From NCBI GenBank assembly GCA_963784415.1, contig CAWARK010000017.1:1-64000 (forward strand): DNA of 64,000 nt, written 5' to 3'. Both the position numbers and the translations under genes were made by a program. The first letter of the stretch is position 1, and each line of letters starts with the position of its first letter. Origin of the DNA: UBA7672 sp963784415 (GTDB lineage: Bacteria > Pseudomonadota > Alphaproteobacteria > Caulobacterales > Hyphomonadaceae). A model generated the notes under the pieces. The model saw only the letters and a program-made list of their open reading frames with translations. It did not search any database and had not been told where the DNA came from. This document shows, one piece after another, positions 55,264 through 64,000 of this stretch.

Positions 55264-57801
55264 TCAGTTGCCGCCGAACAGGCCTTTCAGCTTCTTCGCG
55301 GCTTCCGCTTTCAGCTTGTCCTCGACCGACATGGGCTTTTCGGCCGGGGCCGGGGCCGGCGTTGGCGCAGCCGGGGTGTCGGTTGCGGTCGGGGTATCCG
55401 CCGGCGCGGGCGTTGCCGCTGGCTTGGACGAGCCGCCGAGGCCGAGTTTGCCGAGAAGACCGCCGCTGATGCCTTTCAGCTCGTCCTGGATTTCGGACTG
55501 GATCCTGGCTTTGGCGCCGGCGGTTGCCTTGTCGGCGAGCCAGCCCCAGTCGGGCGCGAACTTCACGCCGCCCCAGCTGCCCGAGAGTTTCATGGGCAAG
55601 CCATAACCATTGAGGCCGGCTTTCTTGTCAGCAAAGACCGGGAACAGATTCAGCGAGAGTTCCTGGCGACCAATGTCGAGGGCGCCGCCTGCATCGATCG
55701 TCATCGTGCCGGCGTCGATCTTCATGCCGGTCAGGACGGCGACACCGTCCTTCATGGCGAAGCCTGCGTTGAGCGCGTTGAAGTTGGTCTGCGCCGTCGA
55801 CGAGAAGGCCGAGGTGGAGAACTTCTTCGTGGTAAGCGCGGTCGATGCGGCGGCGCCAAGTTCGGTGAGGTTCACACCCTTGAGCACGCTGTCGTCGAAG
55901 GCGAACTGGCCCTGGCCGACGAGCGAACTCATCAGCGTCTGCAGCGTGCCGCCCGAACCGGCGATGTCGATATCAAGGCCGCCGACGCCTTCGAGCATGG
56001 TGAAGCCAGCGGATGCCGACAGCAGATCCTTGACCGCGAGCTTGTCCATCTTGGCCTTCAGCTCGATGGCGGGTTTAGCGCCGCTGCCATCCGCGACGAA
56101 CACTGCGCTGCCGGAGCCGCTGAACAGCTTGGTCTGTTTGAGGTCTGCAGTCAGGCGTCCGTTGGTGAGCGTGACGTTGATGTTGGACGGGCCGAAGATG
56201 AACTTGTCATAGCGAACGCCGGCTGCCTTCAGCGTGAGCGCAGCGTCGACAAGTTTCAGCGGCGACAGATCGATTGGCGTTGAGCCCCAGCCCGGTACCG
56301 AATCCGTCGGCTTGCCGGCAGGCGCGCCCGATGCGGAGGCGTAGGGTGTGATATCGATCGCGCTGGTCGAGAGCGTGCCTGTCAGCCGCGGCTTGGCGCC
56401 AAAGCTCAGTGCCGCCTCGCCCGTGCCGGTGATGTTGTCGAATGCCACCGTGGCGTTCTTCAGCAACACATCAGTCGCCCCGCCAGACGTCTGCCCAGTG
56501 AACTTGAACTTCTTGTAGATGTCGCCCGGCGGCAGCGTCGCGCCGGCTGCGGTGGCCAGCTTGCGCAGGTCGGGCGCTTCGATGGTGACGTTGCCGGCGT
56601 AGGTGAGGCTGTCTTTCAGGTGCGCCGATCCTGCGAACAGAAGGTTCAGCAGGCCGCTGGTGTGCGCGAAATTCACGTCGGTGAATTGCAGGTCTTCGGG
56701 CTTGCCCGCGATCTTTGCGGAAATGGTGGCCTTGCCCAGCGCAGCCTCTGCCGGCGCCGAGATATTCATGGCGCGCGTCAGTTGCGCAAGGTTGGGTGCT
56801 TCAGCGCTGGTTTGCAGGGCGAGCGTGATGCCGTCGGCAATGCGCGCCTCACCCTTCAGGTCGGCGGTCAGCAAGGGGCTTTCATGACGGGCGCTGTCGA
56901 TCTTGATCGCGATGTCGTCGAACGTGCCGGATGCGTTGCCCGACAATGTCAGCTTGCCGAGAACGCCGGCGATGGTGGCGGGCAGCGGCGCCTTGAACGC
57001 TTCGCCCAGTTTTGCGATCTCCGGAATTTCCCCTGTCATGGCGAAGTCGAAAGTCGGCTTGTCGCCGAGGCCGAGTTTGCCTTTCAGTTCGGTACGGATC
57101 AGGTCGGTCTGCAGTTTGATTTCGACGGGCGAGGCGATCCCGTCCATCGTTGCTTTCGGATTCTCGATCTTCGACTCGATGTTGAATTTCAGGTCGTTGG
57201 CGAGACCTTCGGCCTTGAACGACAGCGGCTTGTCGAGCGCCTGCATGTCGGCCGAGAAATTGAGGTCGCTGAGTGTCTGGATCTTCTTCTCCTTGCGGTC
57301 GTCGAAGGAGACATGGCCTTTCTCGATGCGGACATCGCGCAGCGAGGCGCTCATCGATCCGTTCTGGCTCGGCTGAGCGGGATCCGCCGCCGGGCCGGGG
57401 GCGGGGGTGAAGGTCCAGTTGTTCTTGCCGTCTTCGAGGCTGACCAGGGTGATGGTCGGTTCGACGAGGACGAACTCCTCGACTTCGACATTACCGAACA
57501 GGAGCGGCCACAGGCTGACGGCGGCGCGCAGTTCCTTCATCGAGGCGAAGTTGGGCTGGTCGAAGCCGTCCGGGTTGGCGATGGTTGAAGCGCCGGCTTT
57601 CGCTTCGATGCGCGGGAAGACGCCGATGCTGATATTGCCGGTGACGGTCACTTTGCGGCCAAGCGCCTGCGAGCCGACTTCCTCGATCTTGGCCCGATAG
57701 ACCTCCTGAGGGATCAGGTTCGGGACGATGAGGACCGCCGCCACGAGCAGGACGAGCAGGGCTCCGACCACGCCACCGCCGATAAGCCAGTACTTGCGCA
57801 T
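55264..57801 (-). CDS. AsmA-family protein
   Basis: 845 residues from the ATG at 57801, with GGAGG 4-9 bases upstream. One N-terminal membrane helix (YWLIGGGVVGALLVLLVAAV) precedes a large periplasmic beta-rich body. The AsmA start is typical: EVYRAKIEEVGSQALGRKVT then VTGNISIGVFPRIEAKAG. The C-terminal AsmA_2 region has GVGGLDIDIAGSGGTLQTLM. The tail is Pro/Ala/Thr-rich low complexity. AsmA-like proteins are thought to bridge the envelope and move phospholipids to the outer membrane. Divergent from cysD. Confidence 0.88.
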   Translation of the reverse strand: MRKYWLIGGGVVGALLVLLVAAVLIVPNLIPQEVYRAKIEEVGSQALGRKVTVTGNISIGVFPRIEAKAGASTIANPDGFDQPNFASMKELRAAVSLWPLLFGNVEVEEFVLVEPTITLVSLEDGKNNWTFTPAPGPAADPAQPSQNGSMSASLRDVRIEKGHVSFDDRKEKKIQTLSDLNFSADMQALDKPLSFKAEGLANDLKFNIESKIENPKATMDGIASPVEIKLQTDLIRTELKGKLGLGDKPTFDFAMTGEIPEIAKLGEAFKAPLPATIAGVLGKLTLSGNASGTFDDIAIKIDSARHESPLLTADLKGEARIADGITLALQTSAEAPNLAQLTRAMNISAPAEAALGKATISAKIAGKPEDLQFTDVNFAHTSGLLNLLFAGSAHLKDSLTYAGNVTIEAPDLRKLATAAGATLPPGDIYKKFKFTGQTSGGATDVLLKNATVAFDNITGTGEAALSFGAKPRLTGTLSTSAIDITPYASASGAPAGKPTDSVPGWGSTPIDLSPLKLVDAALTLKAAGVRYDKFIFGPSNINVTLTNGRLTADLKQTKLFSGSGSAVFVADGSGAKPAIELKAKMDKLAVKDLLSASAGFTMLEGVGGLDIDIAGSGGTLQTLMSSLVGQGQFAFDDSVLKGVNLTELGAAASTALTTKKFSTSAFSSTAQTNFNALNAGFAMKDGVAVLTGMKIDAGTMTIDAGGALDIGRQELSLNLFPVFADKKAGLNGYGLPMKLSGSWGGVKFAPDWGWLADKATAGAKARIQSEIQDELKGISGGLLGKLGLGGSSKPAATPAPADTPTATDTPAAPTPAPAPAEKPMSVEDKLKAEAAKKLKGLFGGN

Positions 57802-57928
57802 CGAATCCTCCGAACCCATCCCGCAATAAGAACAGGGGTTTAGTTGGGCGCCAACAAGGCCGCTACCGTTAAGGCAGGATAGGGTCTGTGTTCAGCCGTG
57901 ATGCTTTACCCTGCCAACCTGACCCCGT

Positions 57929-58933
57929 ATGCCGGGCCTCCACGCTAGCCTGAGGACGGGCAAGGCTTTGACATTAGACTCTGATCTCTCGGCCTATGCC
58001 GAACGCTTCGTAACGCGCCCGGCGCGCAAGAAGCCATTGCCAGCTCACCTGCAAAGGCTTGAAGCTGAAAGCATTTTCATCATGCGGGAGGTCGCCGCCG
58101 GGTTCGAGAACCCTGTGATGCTGTACTCCATCGGCAAGGATTCGTCGGTGATGCTGCACCTGGCGATGAAGGCCTTCTGGCCCTCGCGCCCGCCCTTTCC
58201 GTTCATGCACGTCGATACGACGTGGAAGTTCCGGGAAATGGTGCAGTTCCGGGACCTGATCACCAAGAAGCTCGGGCTCGACCTGATCGTCCATATCAAT
58301 GAGGACGGGCTGAAGCGGGGCATCAACCCCTATGACTCCGGCTCCAACCTCCACACCCAGGTCATGAAGACCGAGGGCCTGCGGCAGGCGATGGACAAGT
58401 ATCGCTTCGATGCAGCCTTCGGCGGCGCGCGCCGCGACGAGGAAAAGAGCCGGGCCAAGGAGCGCATCTTCTCCTTCCGGACCGAGAACCATGGCTGGGA
58501 CCCGAAGAACCAGCGGCCGGAACTGTGGAGCCTCTACAATACGCGCAAGGCCAAGGGCGAAAGCATCCGCGTCTTCCCGATCTCGAATTGGACCGAGCTG
58601 GATATCTGGGCCTACATCGCCGAGGAGGAAATTCCGATCGTGCCACTGTACTTCGGCAAGGAACGGCCGACCGTGATCCGCGACGGCCAGATCTTCATGG
58701 TCGACGACAACCGGACGCGGATGGAGCCGGGCGAGACGCCGGTGGATCGCGTTATCCGTTTCCGCACGCTGGGCGATTATCCGCTGACGGCCGCATTCGA
58801 GAGCGATGCGGCGACGCTGGACGATGTGGTTGCCGAGATGCTGACGGCGCGCACGTCGGAACGCTCCGGCCGCCTGATCGACCATGACGAGAGCGGGTCG
58901 ATGGAGAAGAAGAAGCGCGAGGGATATTTCTGA
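57929..58933 (+). CDS. cysD: Sulfate adenylyltransferase subunit 2
   Basis: 334 residues. CysD is the catalytic ATP-sulfurylase subunit that makes adenosine 5'-phosphosulfate. The PAPS-reductase-type PP-loop is modified as YSIGKDSSVMLHLA, followed by FMHVDTTWKF, GGARRDEEKSRAKERIFSF and NWTELDIWAYI, with C-terminal KKKREGYF. The N-terminus is about 30 residues longer than many homologues before HLQRLEAESIFIMRE, and no internal start was found. The stop overlaps an ATG of the next frame (TGATG), the usual link to cysN. Confidence 0.95.
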   Translation: MPGLHASLRTGKALTLDSDLSAYAERFVTRPARKKPLPAHLQRLEAESIFIMREVAAGFENPVMLYSIGKDSSVMLHLAMKAFWPSRPPFPFMHVDTTWKFREMVQFRDLITKKLGLDLIVHINEDGLKRGINPYDSGSNLHTQVMKTEGLRQAMDKYRFDAAFGGARRDEEKSRAKERIFSFRTENHGWDPKNQRPELWSLYNTRKAKGESIRVFPISNWTELDIWAYIAEEEIPIVPLYFGKERPTVIRDGQIFMVDDNRTRMEPGETPVDRVIRFRTLGDYPLTAAFESDAATLDDVVAEMLTARTSERSGRLIDHDESGSMEKKKREGYF

Positions 58934-59008
58934 TGGCCACGAAAGTGACCCCCCTGCGCACCAAGGACGAGCCGCGCAAAGTCCGTTCGCGAGCTTGCCG
59001 CCGCAGAG

Positions 59009-60880
59009 ATGGGCGTGCTGCGCTTCATCACGTGTGGATCGGTGGACGATGGCAAGTCGACGCTGATCGGGCGTCTGCTCTACGACACCAAGCTCCTGTT
59101 TGAAGACCAGCTTGCTGCGCTCAAGAAAGACAGCGCGAAGCATGGGACGCAGGGCGAGAATTTCGACTTCGCCTTGCTGCTCGACGGGCTAGAGGCCGAG
59201 CGCGAGCAGGGCATCACTATCGACGTCGCCTATCGCTTCTTCTCGACGGACAAACGCAAGTTCATCGTCGCGGATACGCCGGGGCACGAGCAGTACACGC
59301 GCAACATGGCGACGGGCGCATCGACGGCTGATCTTGCCGTCATCCTGATCGACGCGCGCCGGGGCGTGCTGCCCCAGACGAAGCGCCACACCTTTATCGC
59401 GCACATGCTGGGCGTTCGTCACATCGTGGTGGCGGTCAACAAGATGGACCTGGTCGACTACAGCCGCTCGCGCTTCCACGAGATCGTCGCGAGCTATCTG
59501 GGCATTGCCGAAGGTCTTGGCTTCGAGACCATCACGCCGATCCCGATGTCGGCCCTGAACGGCGACAATGTGATCACGCCATCCGAGGCCATGTCGTGGC
59601 ATCCGGGGCCGACGCTGCTGCAGCACCTTGAGACGATCAAGATCGCTGACGCACGCGCCGATGCGCCGTTCCGCTTGCCGGTGCAGTGGGTGAACCGTCC
59701 CAATCTGGATTTCCGGGGCTTCTCGGGCACCGTCATCTCTGGCTCGGTGAAGCCGGGCGACGAGGTCGTGGTCGCCAAGTCTGGCAAGGTGTCGAAGGTG
59801 AAGGCGCTGGTCACCGCAGATGGCGACCTGCCGATTGCGCAAGCGGGCGACGCCATCACGCTGGTGATCGAGGACGAGATCGATGCATCGCGCGGCGACG
59901 TGTTTGCGACCGTCGATGCCCGGCCCGAACTGTCGAACCAGTTCACGGCCAACGTGCTGTGGATGCACGAGGATCCGCTGACGATCGGCAACGCTTACGT
60001 GCTGAAGATCGGCGCGCAGACGGTGCAGGCGGCGGTGACCGGCATCCGGCACAAGATCGACATCAACACGCTGGACAAGACGTCGGGCCACAGCCTGGGT
60101 CTCAACGAGATCGGGTTCTGCAACATCTCGGCGAACCAGCCGATTGCGTTCGATCCCTACAAGCTGATCCGCGAGGCGGGCGCGTTCATCCTGATCGACC
60201 GCTTCACCAACCAGACGGTTGGCGCGGGCATGATCGAGTTCTCGCTCAACCGCGCGACCAACGTTCACCGCCAGGCGATGGACGTGACCAAGACCAGCCG
60301 CTCGCTGATCAAGGGACACAAGCCGGCGATCCTGTGGTTCACCGGGCTGTCGGGCGCGGGCAAGTCGACCATCGCGAACCTGGTGGAGCGGAAGCTTTCG
60401 GCCATGGGCGCGCACACTTACTCGCTGGACGGCGACAACATCCGGCAGGGGCTGAACAAGGATCTCGGCTTCACCGACGCGGATCGCGTCGAGAACATCC
60501 GGCGCATCGGCGAGGTGGCGAAGCTGTTCGTCGATGCCGGCGTGATCGTCACCGCGTCGTTCATCTCTCCCTTCCGGGTGGAGCGCGACATGGTGCGCGA
60601 GCTGGTCGAGAAGGGCGAGTTCTTCGAGGTGCACGTCGATACGCCGCTGGCGGTTGCCGAGCAGCGCGACGTGAAGGGTCTCTACAAGAAGGCGCGCGCC
60701 GGGCAGATCCGCAACTTTACCGGCATCGACAGCCCGTACGAAGCGCCGCTCGATCCGGAGATGCGTCTCGACACGGCAAACGCGACGGCTGAGGCGCTGG
60801 CCGATCAGGTCATCGACCATCTGCGGCAGGCCGGGATTATCGGGTCGGCGGGCGAGCCGCTGAACGATTTCTCGATCTAG
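59009..60880 (+). CDS. cysNC: Bifunctional sulfate adenylyltransferase subunit 1 / APS kinase
   Basis: 623 residues as given. The N-terminal EF-Tu-like GTPase (CysN) has GSVDDGKST, DTPGHEQYTRNMATGAS and NKMDLVD. The C-terminal APS kinase (CysC) has WFTGLSGAGKSTIAN and SLDGDNIRQGLN. The fusion makes PAPS from the APS formed by CysD. The usual N-terminal extension lies in another frame: an ATG at 58933 overlapping the cysD stop gives MATKVTPLRTKDEPRK, and deletion of one base near 58978-58984 would join it to SVRELAAAEMGVLRF. Either a sequence error or a real shift to internal start 59009. All catalytic motifs lie downstream. Confidence 0.92.
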   Translation: MGVLRFITCGSVDDGKSTLIGRLLYDTKLLFEDQLAALKKDSAKHGTQGENFDFALLLDGLEAEREQGITIDVAYRFFSTDKRKFIVADTPGHEQYTRNMATGASTADLAVILIDARRGVLPQTKRHTFIAHMLGVRHIVVAVNKMDLVDYSRSRFHEIVASYLGIAEGLGFETITPIPMSALNGDNVITPSEAMSWHPGPTLLQHLETIKIADARADAPFRLPVQWVNRPNLDFRGFSGTVISGSVKPGDEVVVAKSGKVSKVKALVTADGDLPIAQAGDAITLVIEDEIDASRGDVFATVDARPELSNQFTANVLWMHEDPLTIGNAYVLKIGAQTVQAAVTGIRHKIDINTLDKTSGHSLGLNEIGFCNISANQPIAFDPYKLIREAGAFILIDRFTNQTVGAGMIEFSLNRATNVHRQAMDVTKTSRSLIKGHKPAILWFTGLSGAGKSTIANLVERKLSAMGAHTYSLDGDNIRQGLNKDLGFTDADRVENIRRIGEVAKLFVDAGVIVTASFISPFRVERDMVRELVEKGEFFEVHVDTPLAVAEQRDVKGLYKKARAGQIRNFTGIDSPYEAPLDPEMRLDTANATAEALADQVIDHLRQAGIIGSAGEPLNDFSI

Positions 60881-60939
60881 CTGACGCTGGCTTCAAGCGC
60901 ACTTGCGAACTGCGTCTGTTATAATATAACGGATCGCGC

Positions 60940-61593
60940 ATGGCAGGATCCGAAGCAGCAATCGTGCTCGGCGCGGGCGCACTCAGCGTCGCGGGCGTGG
61001 CGTTCGCGCTGCTCGCTGCGACGATGGCGAAGCGCGTCACCGATCTGGTGGGACTGGCCGGTGGTGTCGTGATCCTCATCACCGCAGTCACGCACCTCGC
61101 GCCTGAGGCGGTTGCCGCAGGCAATGTCGAGGTGGGCTTCCTCATAGCGGGGGCGGCTGTCGGCATCCTGCTGGAAGTGCTGTTCCGCACGCGCAGCACG
61201 CCCTCGCCCGAAACCGTCAGGATTGGCGCGTGGTTAGGCCTCGTCGTGCTGGCCGTGCACTCCACCCTCGACGGCGCAGTCTACACGGCGGTGTTCTGGC
61301 ATGGCGATGAGTCCGGGCTGATGACGTCACTGGGCCTCATCCTCCATGAAGCGCCGGAGGGCGTGGTGGCCATGGCGCTGGCGCTGCAGGCGGGGCTGAA
61401 GCCGCCGGTGGCGGCGACGGCGGCGGTGCTGGCCTCGTCGGTGACGACGCCGCTGGGGTGGGTGCTGGCCCATGCGATCGGCGAATCGGGCAGCGATGTG
61501 ATGCAGGCGATGTTCGCGGCGTCTGCCGGCCTGCTGCTCTATGTCGGCTGGCATCTGGTGGCCGGCGGCTGGCGCGCGTTGAAGCGGACCTGA
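60940..61593 (+). CDS. ZIP-family metal transporter
   Basis: 217 residues, about eight hydrophobic helices. The metal-path motifs of the ZIP family are present: VTHLAPEA, HSTLDGAVY in helix 4 and HEAPEGVVAMALALQAG in helix 5. It probably moves Zn2+ or another divalent cation into the cytoplasm. Sixty bases downstream of cysNC, likely independent. No His-rich loop is seen. Confidence 0.85.
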   Translation: MAGSEAAIVLGAGALSVAGVAFALLAATMAKRVTDLVGLAGGVVILITAVTHLAPEAVAAGNVEVGFLIAGAAVGILLEVLFRTRSTPSPETVRIGAWLGLVVLAVHSTLDGAVYTAVFWHGDESGLMTSLGLILHEAPEGVVAMALALQAGLKPPVAATAAVLASSVTTPLGWVLAHAIGESGSDVMQAMFAASAGLLLYVGWHLVAGGWRALKRT

Positions 61594-61728
61594 CGGCAGC
61601 GCACGGAATCGCGCGAAAGCGGGGTTCGCGCGCATGAGTGTTGCAAAGTTTCTGAACAAGACCTCGGCCCGCGCGCTTCGTTCGCCGGGGCTGGCGGTAT
61701 ATATCTTCGGCACACACCGGAGATCGCC

Positions 61729-62793
61729 ATGGCCGACCTTTTCGAAAATCCGCTAGGCACGGACGGGTTCGAGTTCGTCGAATACACCTCGCCCAATCCG
61801 CACGAGCTGGGAAAGCTGTTCGAGGCGTTCGGCTTTACCGCCGTATCCAAGCACCGTTCGAAGAACGTCATTCGCTACAAGCAGGGCGACATCAACTTCA
61901 TCCTCAACATGGAGCCGTCAGGCCAGCCCGCCGCGTTCCGCGGCCAGCACGGGCAGGGCGCCAATGCGATGGCGTTCCGGGTGAAGGATGCGGCGAAGGC
62001 CTATGCCGAGGCGCTGAAGCGCGGCGCGGAGCCGGCGTTCGGCAATGTCGGTCCGATGGAGCTGAACATCCCCGCGATCCAGGCGATCGGCGGGGCGTAC
62101 ATCTATCTCGTGGATCGCTACGGCGCGCACGGCATCTACGACATCGACTTCATGCCGATCGAGGGCGCCGACGAGAGCAAGGCCTCGGTGGGGCTGACCT
62201 ATCTCGACCACCTCACGCACAACCTGTTCCGCGGCAACATGGACAAGTGGGCGAGCTATTACGAGAAGATCTTCAACTTCCGCGAGATCCGCTATTTCGA
62301 CATCGAGGGCAAGCAGACCGGTCTTGTCTCGAAGGCGATGACGAGCCCGTGCGGCAAGATCCGCATCCCGCTCAACGAGAGCCGCGACGACAAGAGCCAG
62401 ATCGAGGAATTCCTCAAGGACTATGGCGGCGAGGGCATCCAGCACATCGCGCTCGGCACCGACGACATCTACGCCAGCGTGGAGGCGCTGCGTACGCGCG
62501 GCATTCCGTTCCAGACGGCGCCGGACACTTATTTCGAAGGCATCGGCCAGCGTCTCGGCGCGCATGGCGAAGATGTCGAGCGCCTGCAGAAGAACCAGAT
62601 CCTGATCGACGGCGCGCCGACGCAGGGTCAGGGCCTGCTGCTGCAGATCTTCACCGCCAACCAGATCGGCCCGATCTTCTTCGAGCTGATCCAGCGCAAG
62701 GGCAATGAAGGCTTTGGCGAAGGCAATTTCCGTGCACTGTTCGAAAGCATCGAGGCGGATCAGGTGCGCCGGGGCGTGCTGAAGGAAGCCTAG
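61729..62793 (+). CDS. hpd: 4-hydroxyphenylpyruvate dioxygenase
   Basis: 354 residues, the normal length. Two vicinal-oxygen-chelate domains; the iron ligands are H161 (TYLDHLTHN), H239 (GIQHIALG) and E319 (IFFELIQRKG), and the C-terminal gate contains FGEGNFRALFE. It converts 4-hydroxyphenylpyruvate to homogentisate in tyrosine breakdown. No hmgA or maiA gene is adjacent. Followed by the MAPEG gene after 17 bases. Confidence 0.95.
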   Translation: MADLFENPLGTDGFEFVEYTSPNPHELGKLFEAFGFTAVSKHRSKNVIRYKQGDINFILNMEPSGQPAAFRGQHGQGANAMAFRVKDAAKAYAEALKRGAEPAFGNVGPMELNIPAIQAIGGAYIYLVDRYGAHGIYDIDFMPIEGADESKASVGLTYLDHLTHNLFRGNMDKWASYYEKIFNFREIRYFDIEGKQTGLVSKAMTSPCGKIRIPLNESRDDKSQIEEFLKDYGGEGIQHIALGTDDIYASVEALRTRGIPFQTAPDTYFEGIGQRLGAHGEDVERLQKNQILIDGAPTQGQGLLLQIFTANQIGPIFFELIQRKGNEGFGEGNFRALFESIEADQVRRGVLKEA

Positions 62794-62810
62794 CACTCGC
62801 GGGGACAGCC

Positions 62811-63230
62811 ATGCCTTCATTTGAAGCACCCATTGTATCGGCCGTGACGGCCGGGATTCTCATCATCATCCAGATGGTGCTGGTTCTCTTCGTTTCGTTT
62901 GTCCGCCGGCGCGACAAGCAATCGCTCGGCGATGGCGGCAATGCCGATCTCCTGCGCGCTGCGCGCCGGCACGGCAACTTCGCCGAGAATGCCGCGATCT
63001 TCGTCGTCGCGCTTGCGCTGTTTGAACTGATCGGCGGCGGGCGGCAGATGACGGAGATCTACGCAGGCATCTTCATTGTCGGTCGTCTCGCCCATGCAGT
63101 CGGGCTGTCGATGAAGAACACGTCGAACCTGCTGCGTGTGCTTGGCACGGTGATTACGATCGGCGTCTGTGTTGTCGTTGGGGTTCGCCTTGTGATGATG
63201 GGCTTGCCGCTGCTGACGGAAATTTCTTGA
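62811..63230 (+). CDS. MAPEG-family membrane protein
   Basis: 139 residues, four transmembrane helices. The family pattern is RRHGNFAENAAIFVVALALF and GRLAHAVGL, as in bacterial glutathione-transferase-like MAPEG proteins. The stop overlaps the next start by one base. Placed between hpd and a GFA-fold gene, it may belong to an aromatic or detoxification operon; activity is unknown. Confidence 0.85.
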   Translation: MPSFEAPIVSAVTAGILIIIQMVLVLFVSFVRRRDKQSLGDGGNADLLRAARRHGNFAENAAIFVVALALFELIGGGRQMTEIYAGIFIVGRLAHAVGLSMKNTSNLLRVLGTVITIGVCVVVGVRLVMMGLPLLTEIS

Positions 63231-63688
63231 TGAGCCAACCGAACCTCCCGGCCGAAGGCGCGTGCATGTGCGGGCAGTGTCGCGTGCGGGTCAGCGCGGC
63301 GCCGATCATCACGATGGCGTGCCACTGCACGGGCTGTCAGAAGCTGAGCGCGAGTGCGTTCTCGTTGACGGCGATGGTTCCGGCGGCGGGGTTCGCGTTG
63401 ATCGCGGGCGAGACGCGGATCGGGGCGCTGCATGGCGACAATCCGTATGTGTACTGCGCCAACTGTCTGAACTGGCTCTACACGGAGTTGACCAGCGCGC
63501 CGTTCGTGAATGTGCGGCCGGGGATGTTCAATGTGCCGGCGTGGTCGGTTCCGTTCATCGAGAGCTATGTGAGCGAGAAGCTGCCGTGGGCGACGACACC
63601 GGCGAGGCACAGCTTCGAGAAATACCCAGAACCGCATCAGTATGGGCCGTTGATGGCGGAGTTTGCTGCGCTGCAATCGGGCGGCTGA
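63230..63688 (+). CDS. GFA-family zinc-binding protein
   Basis: About 152 residues. Zinc ligands in the CENP-V/GFA fold: GACMCGQCRV, MACHCTGCQK and YCANCLNW. The name refers to glutathione-dependent formaldehyde activation, but most members have no proven reaction. It starts at the stop of the MAPEG gene (ATG overlapping TGA), so the pair is co-translated. Confidence 0.85.
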   Translation: MSQPNLPAEGACMCGQCRVRVSAAPIITMACHCTGCQKLSASAFSLTAMVPAAGFALIAGETRIGALHGDNPYVYCANCLNWLYTELTSAPFVNVRPGMFNVPAWSVPFIESYVSEKLPWATTPARHSFEKYPEPHQYGPLMAEFAALQSGG

Positions 63689-63744
63689 GCGTTGCGCCTG
63701 CCGGGCTGCGTGATACCCCTTGTGGAAAATAAGGGAGGTTCCGC

Positions 63745-64000
63745 ATGCGTGGTTTGATCCTGGCGGCGGCGTCTATCGCAGTGCTGGCGGCGTGTTCGGC
63801 TGAATCAGCGCCGACGGCGGGGACGGCGACCAAGTTCTCGGCGGAGATCCGGCGGACGGCCTTTGGCGTGCCGCATATCAAGGCCGAGAATATGGGCGGC
63901 ATTGGGTACGGCTATGGCTATGCCAGCGCGCAGGACAATGTGTGCGAGATCGCGGACCGGTTGCTGACCGTTGCAGGGCAGCGGGCGAAGTATCTCGGGC
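63745..64000 (+). CDS. Penicillin-acylase-family lipoprotein, N-terminal part
   Basis: The ATG at 63745 has AGGGAGG 5-6 bases upstream. MRGLILAAASIAVLAAC is a lipoprotein signal. The next segment, EIRRTAFGVPHIKAEN then GYGYGYASAQDN, is the N-terminal alpha-subunit pattern of penicillin/acyl-homoserine-lactone acylases (Ntn hydrolases). The catalytic Ser of the beta subunit would lie beyond the window, so activity cannot be judged. Confidence 0.8.
   Translation, partial: MRGLILAAASIAVLAACSAESAPTAGTATKFSAEIRRTAFGVPHIKAENMGGIGYGYGYASAQDNVCEIADRLLTVAGQRAKYLG

Noticed and set aside
59189..60820. 543-codon minus-strand frame under cysNC
   Set aside because: Antisense shadow of the GTPase/kinase gene, no family features.

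Overview
Most of this window (about 4.8-64 kb) reads as one alphaproteobacterial chromosome with high GC, possibly Hyphomonadaceae or Caulobacterales. The support is TonB-receptor and lipoprotein-rich content, a fused CysNC and a tRNA-His without an encoded G-1 and with A73. The assignment is by inspection only. The first 4.8 kb does not fit the rest. It holds a broken type IV secretion segment (VirB4 and a lytic transglycosylase, both frameshifted), then a 2.1-kb high-GC block with actinobacterial content and order (end of prs, a CGNR zinc-finger gene, an EamA transporter, start of rplY), then abruptly the last 90 codons of a multicopper oxidase. The frameshifts and gene-internal joints at about 2665 and 4779 suggest a chimeric, poorly polished contig end.

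Layout. 4.8-10.1 kb: a tandemly duplicated module of multicopper oxidase plus SCO1/cytochrome c fusion protein; the upstream oxidase survives only as its C-terminus. 10.1-21.9 kb (minus strand): a catabolic/uptake cluster with acyl-CoA ligase, FGE-type lipoprotein, sulfatase and SDR, then TonB receptor, MFS, TetR, FAD-linked lactone oxidase and a DSD1-type PLP enzyme. 22.1-33.4 kb: one 3739-residue gene with two animal-type heme peroxidase domains and RTX repeats, resembling the manganese-oxidising peroxidase MopA. 33.4-35.5 kb: gene-poor DNA with an IS3 relic. 35.5-45.1 kb: a TorF-like porin and a complete kdpFABCDE potassium system followed directly by a ptsN homologue. 45.1-49 kb: relics (Nramp C-terminus, TIR fragment), a small membrane protein, a carboxylesterase, a secreted protein and intergenic repeats. 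49.1-54.7 kb: a receiver-EAL protein, a TadG-like protein and a hybrid histidine kinase. 55.0 kb: tRNA-His. 55.3-64 kb: housekeeping-like genes (AsmA, cysD-cysNC, ZIP transporter, HPPD, MAPEG, GFA protein, start of a penicillin-acylase-type lipoprotein).

Two ideas tie the window together. A diverged copy of the 3' half of tRNA-His lies at 21963-22010, in the same orientation as the intact tRNA at 55041-55117. This is the geometry left when an integrative element inserts into a tRNA 3' end, and the 33 kb between holds the peroxidase, kdp, IS and pseudogene relics; no integrase is visible. Second, the copper oxidase/SCO modules and the dual heme peroxidase are the two enzyme classes implicated in bacterial Mn(II) oxidation, and they lie within about 13 kb of each other. 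Function is inferred from domains and motifs and has not been shown.
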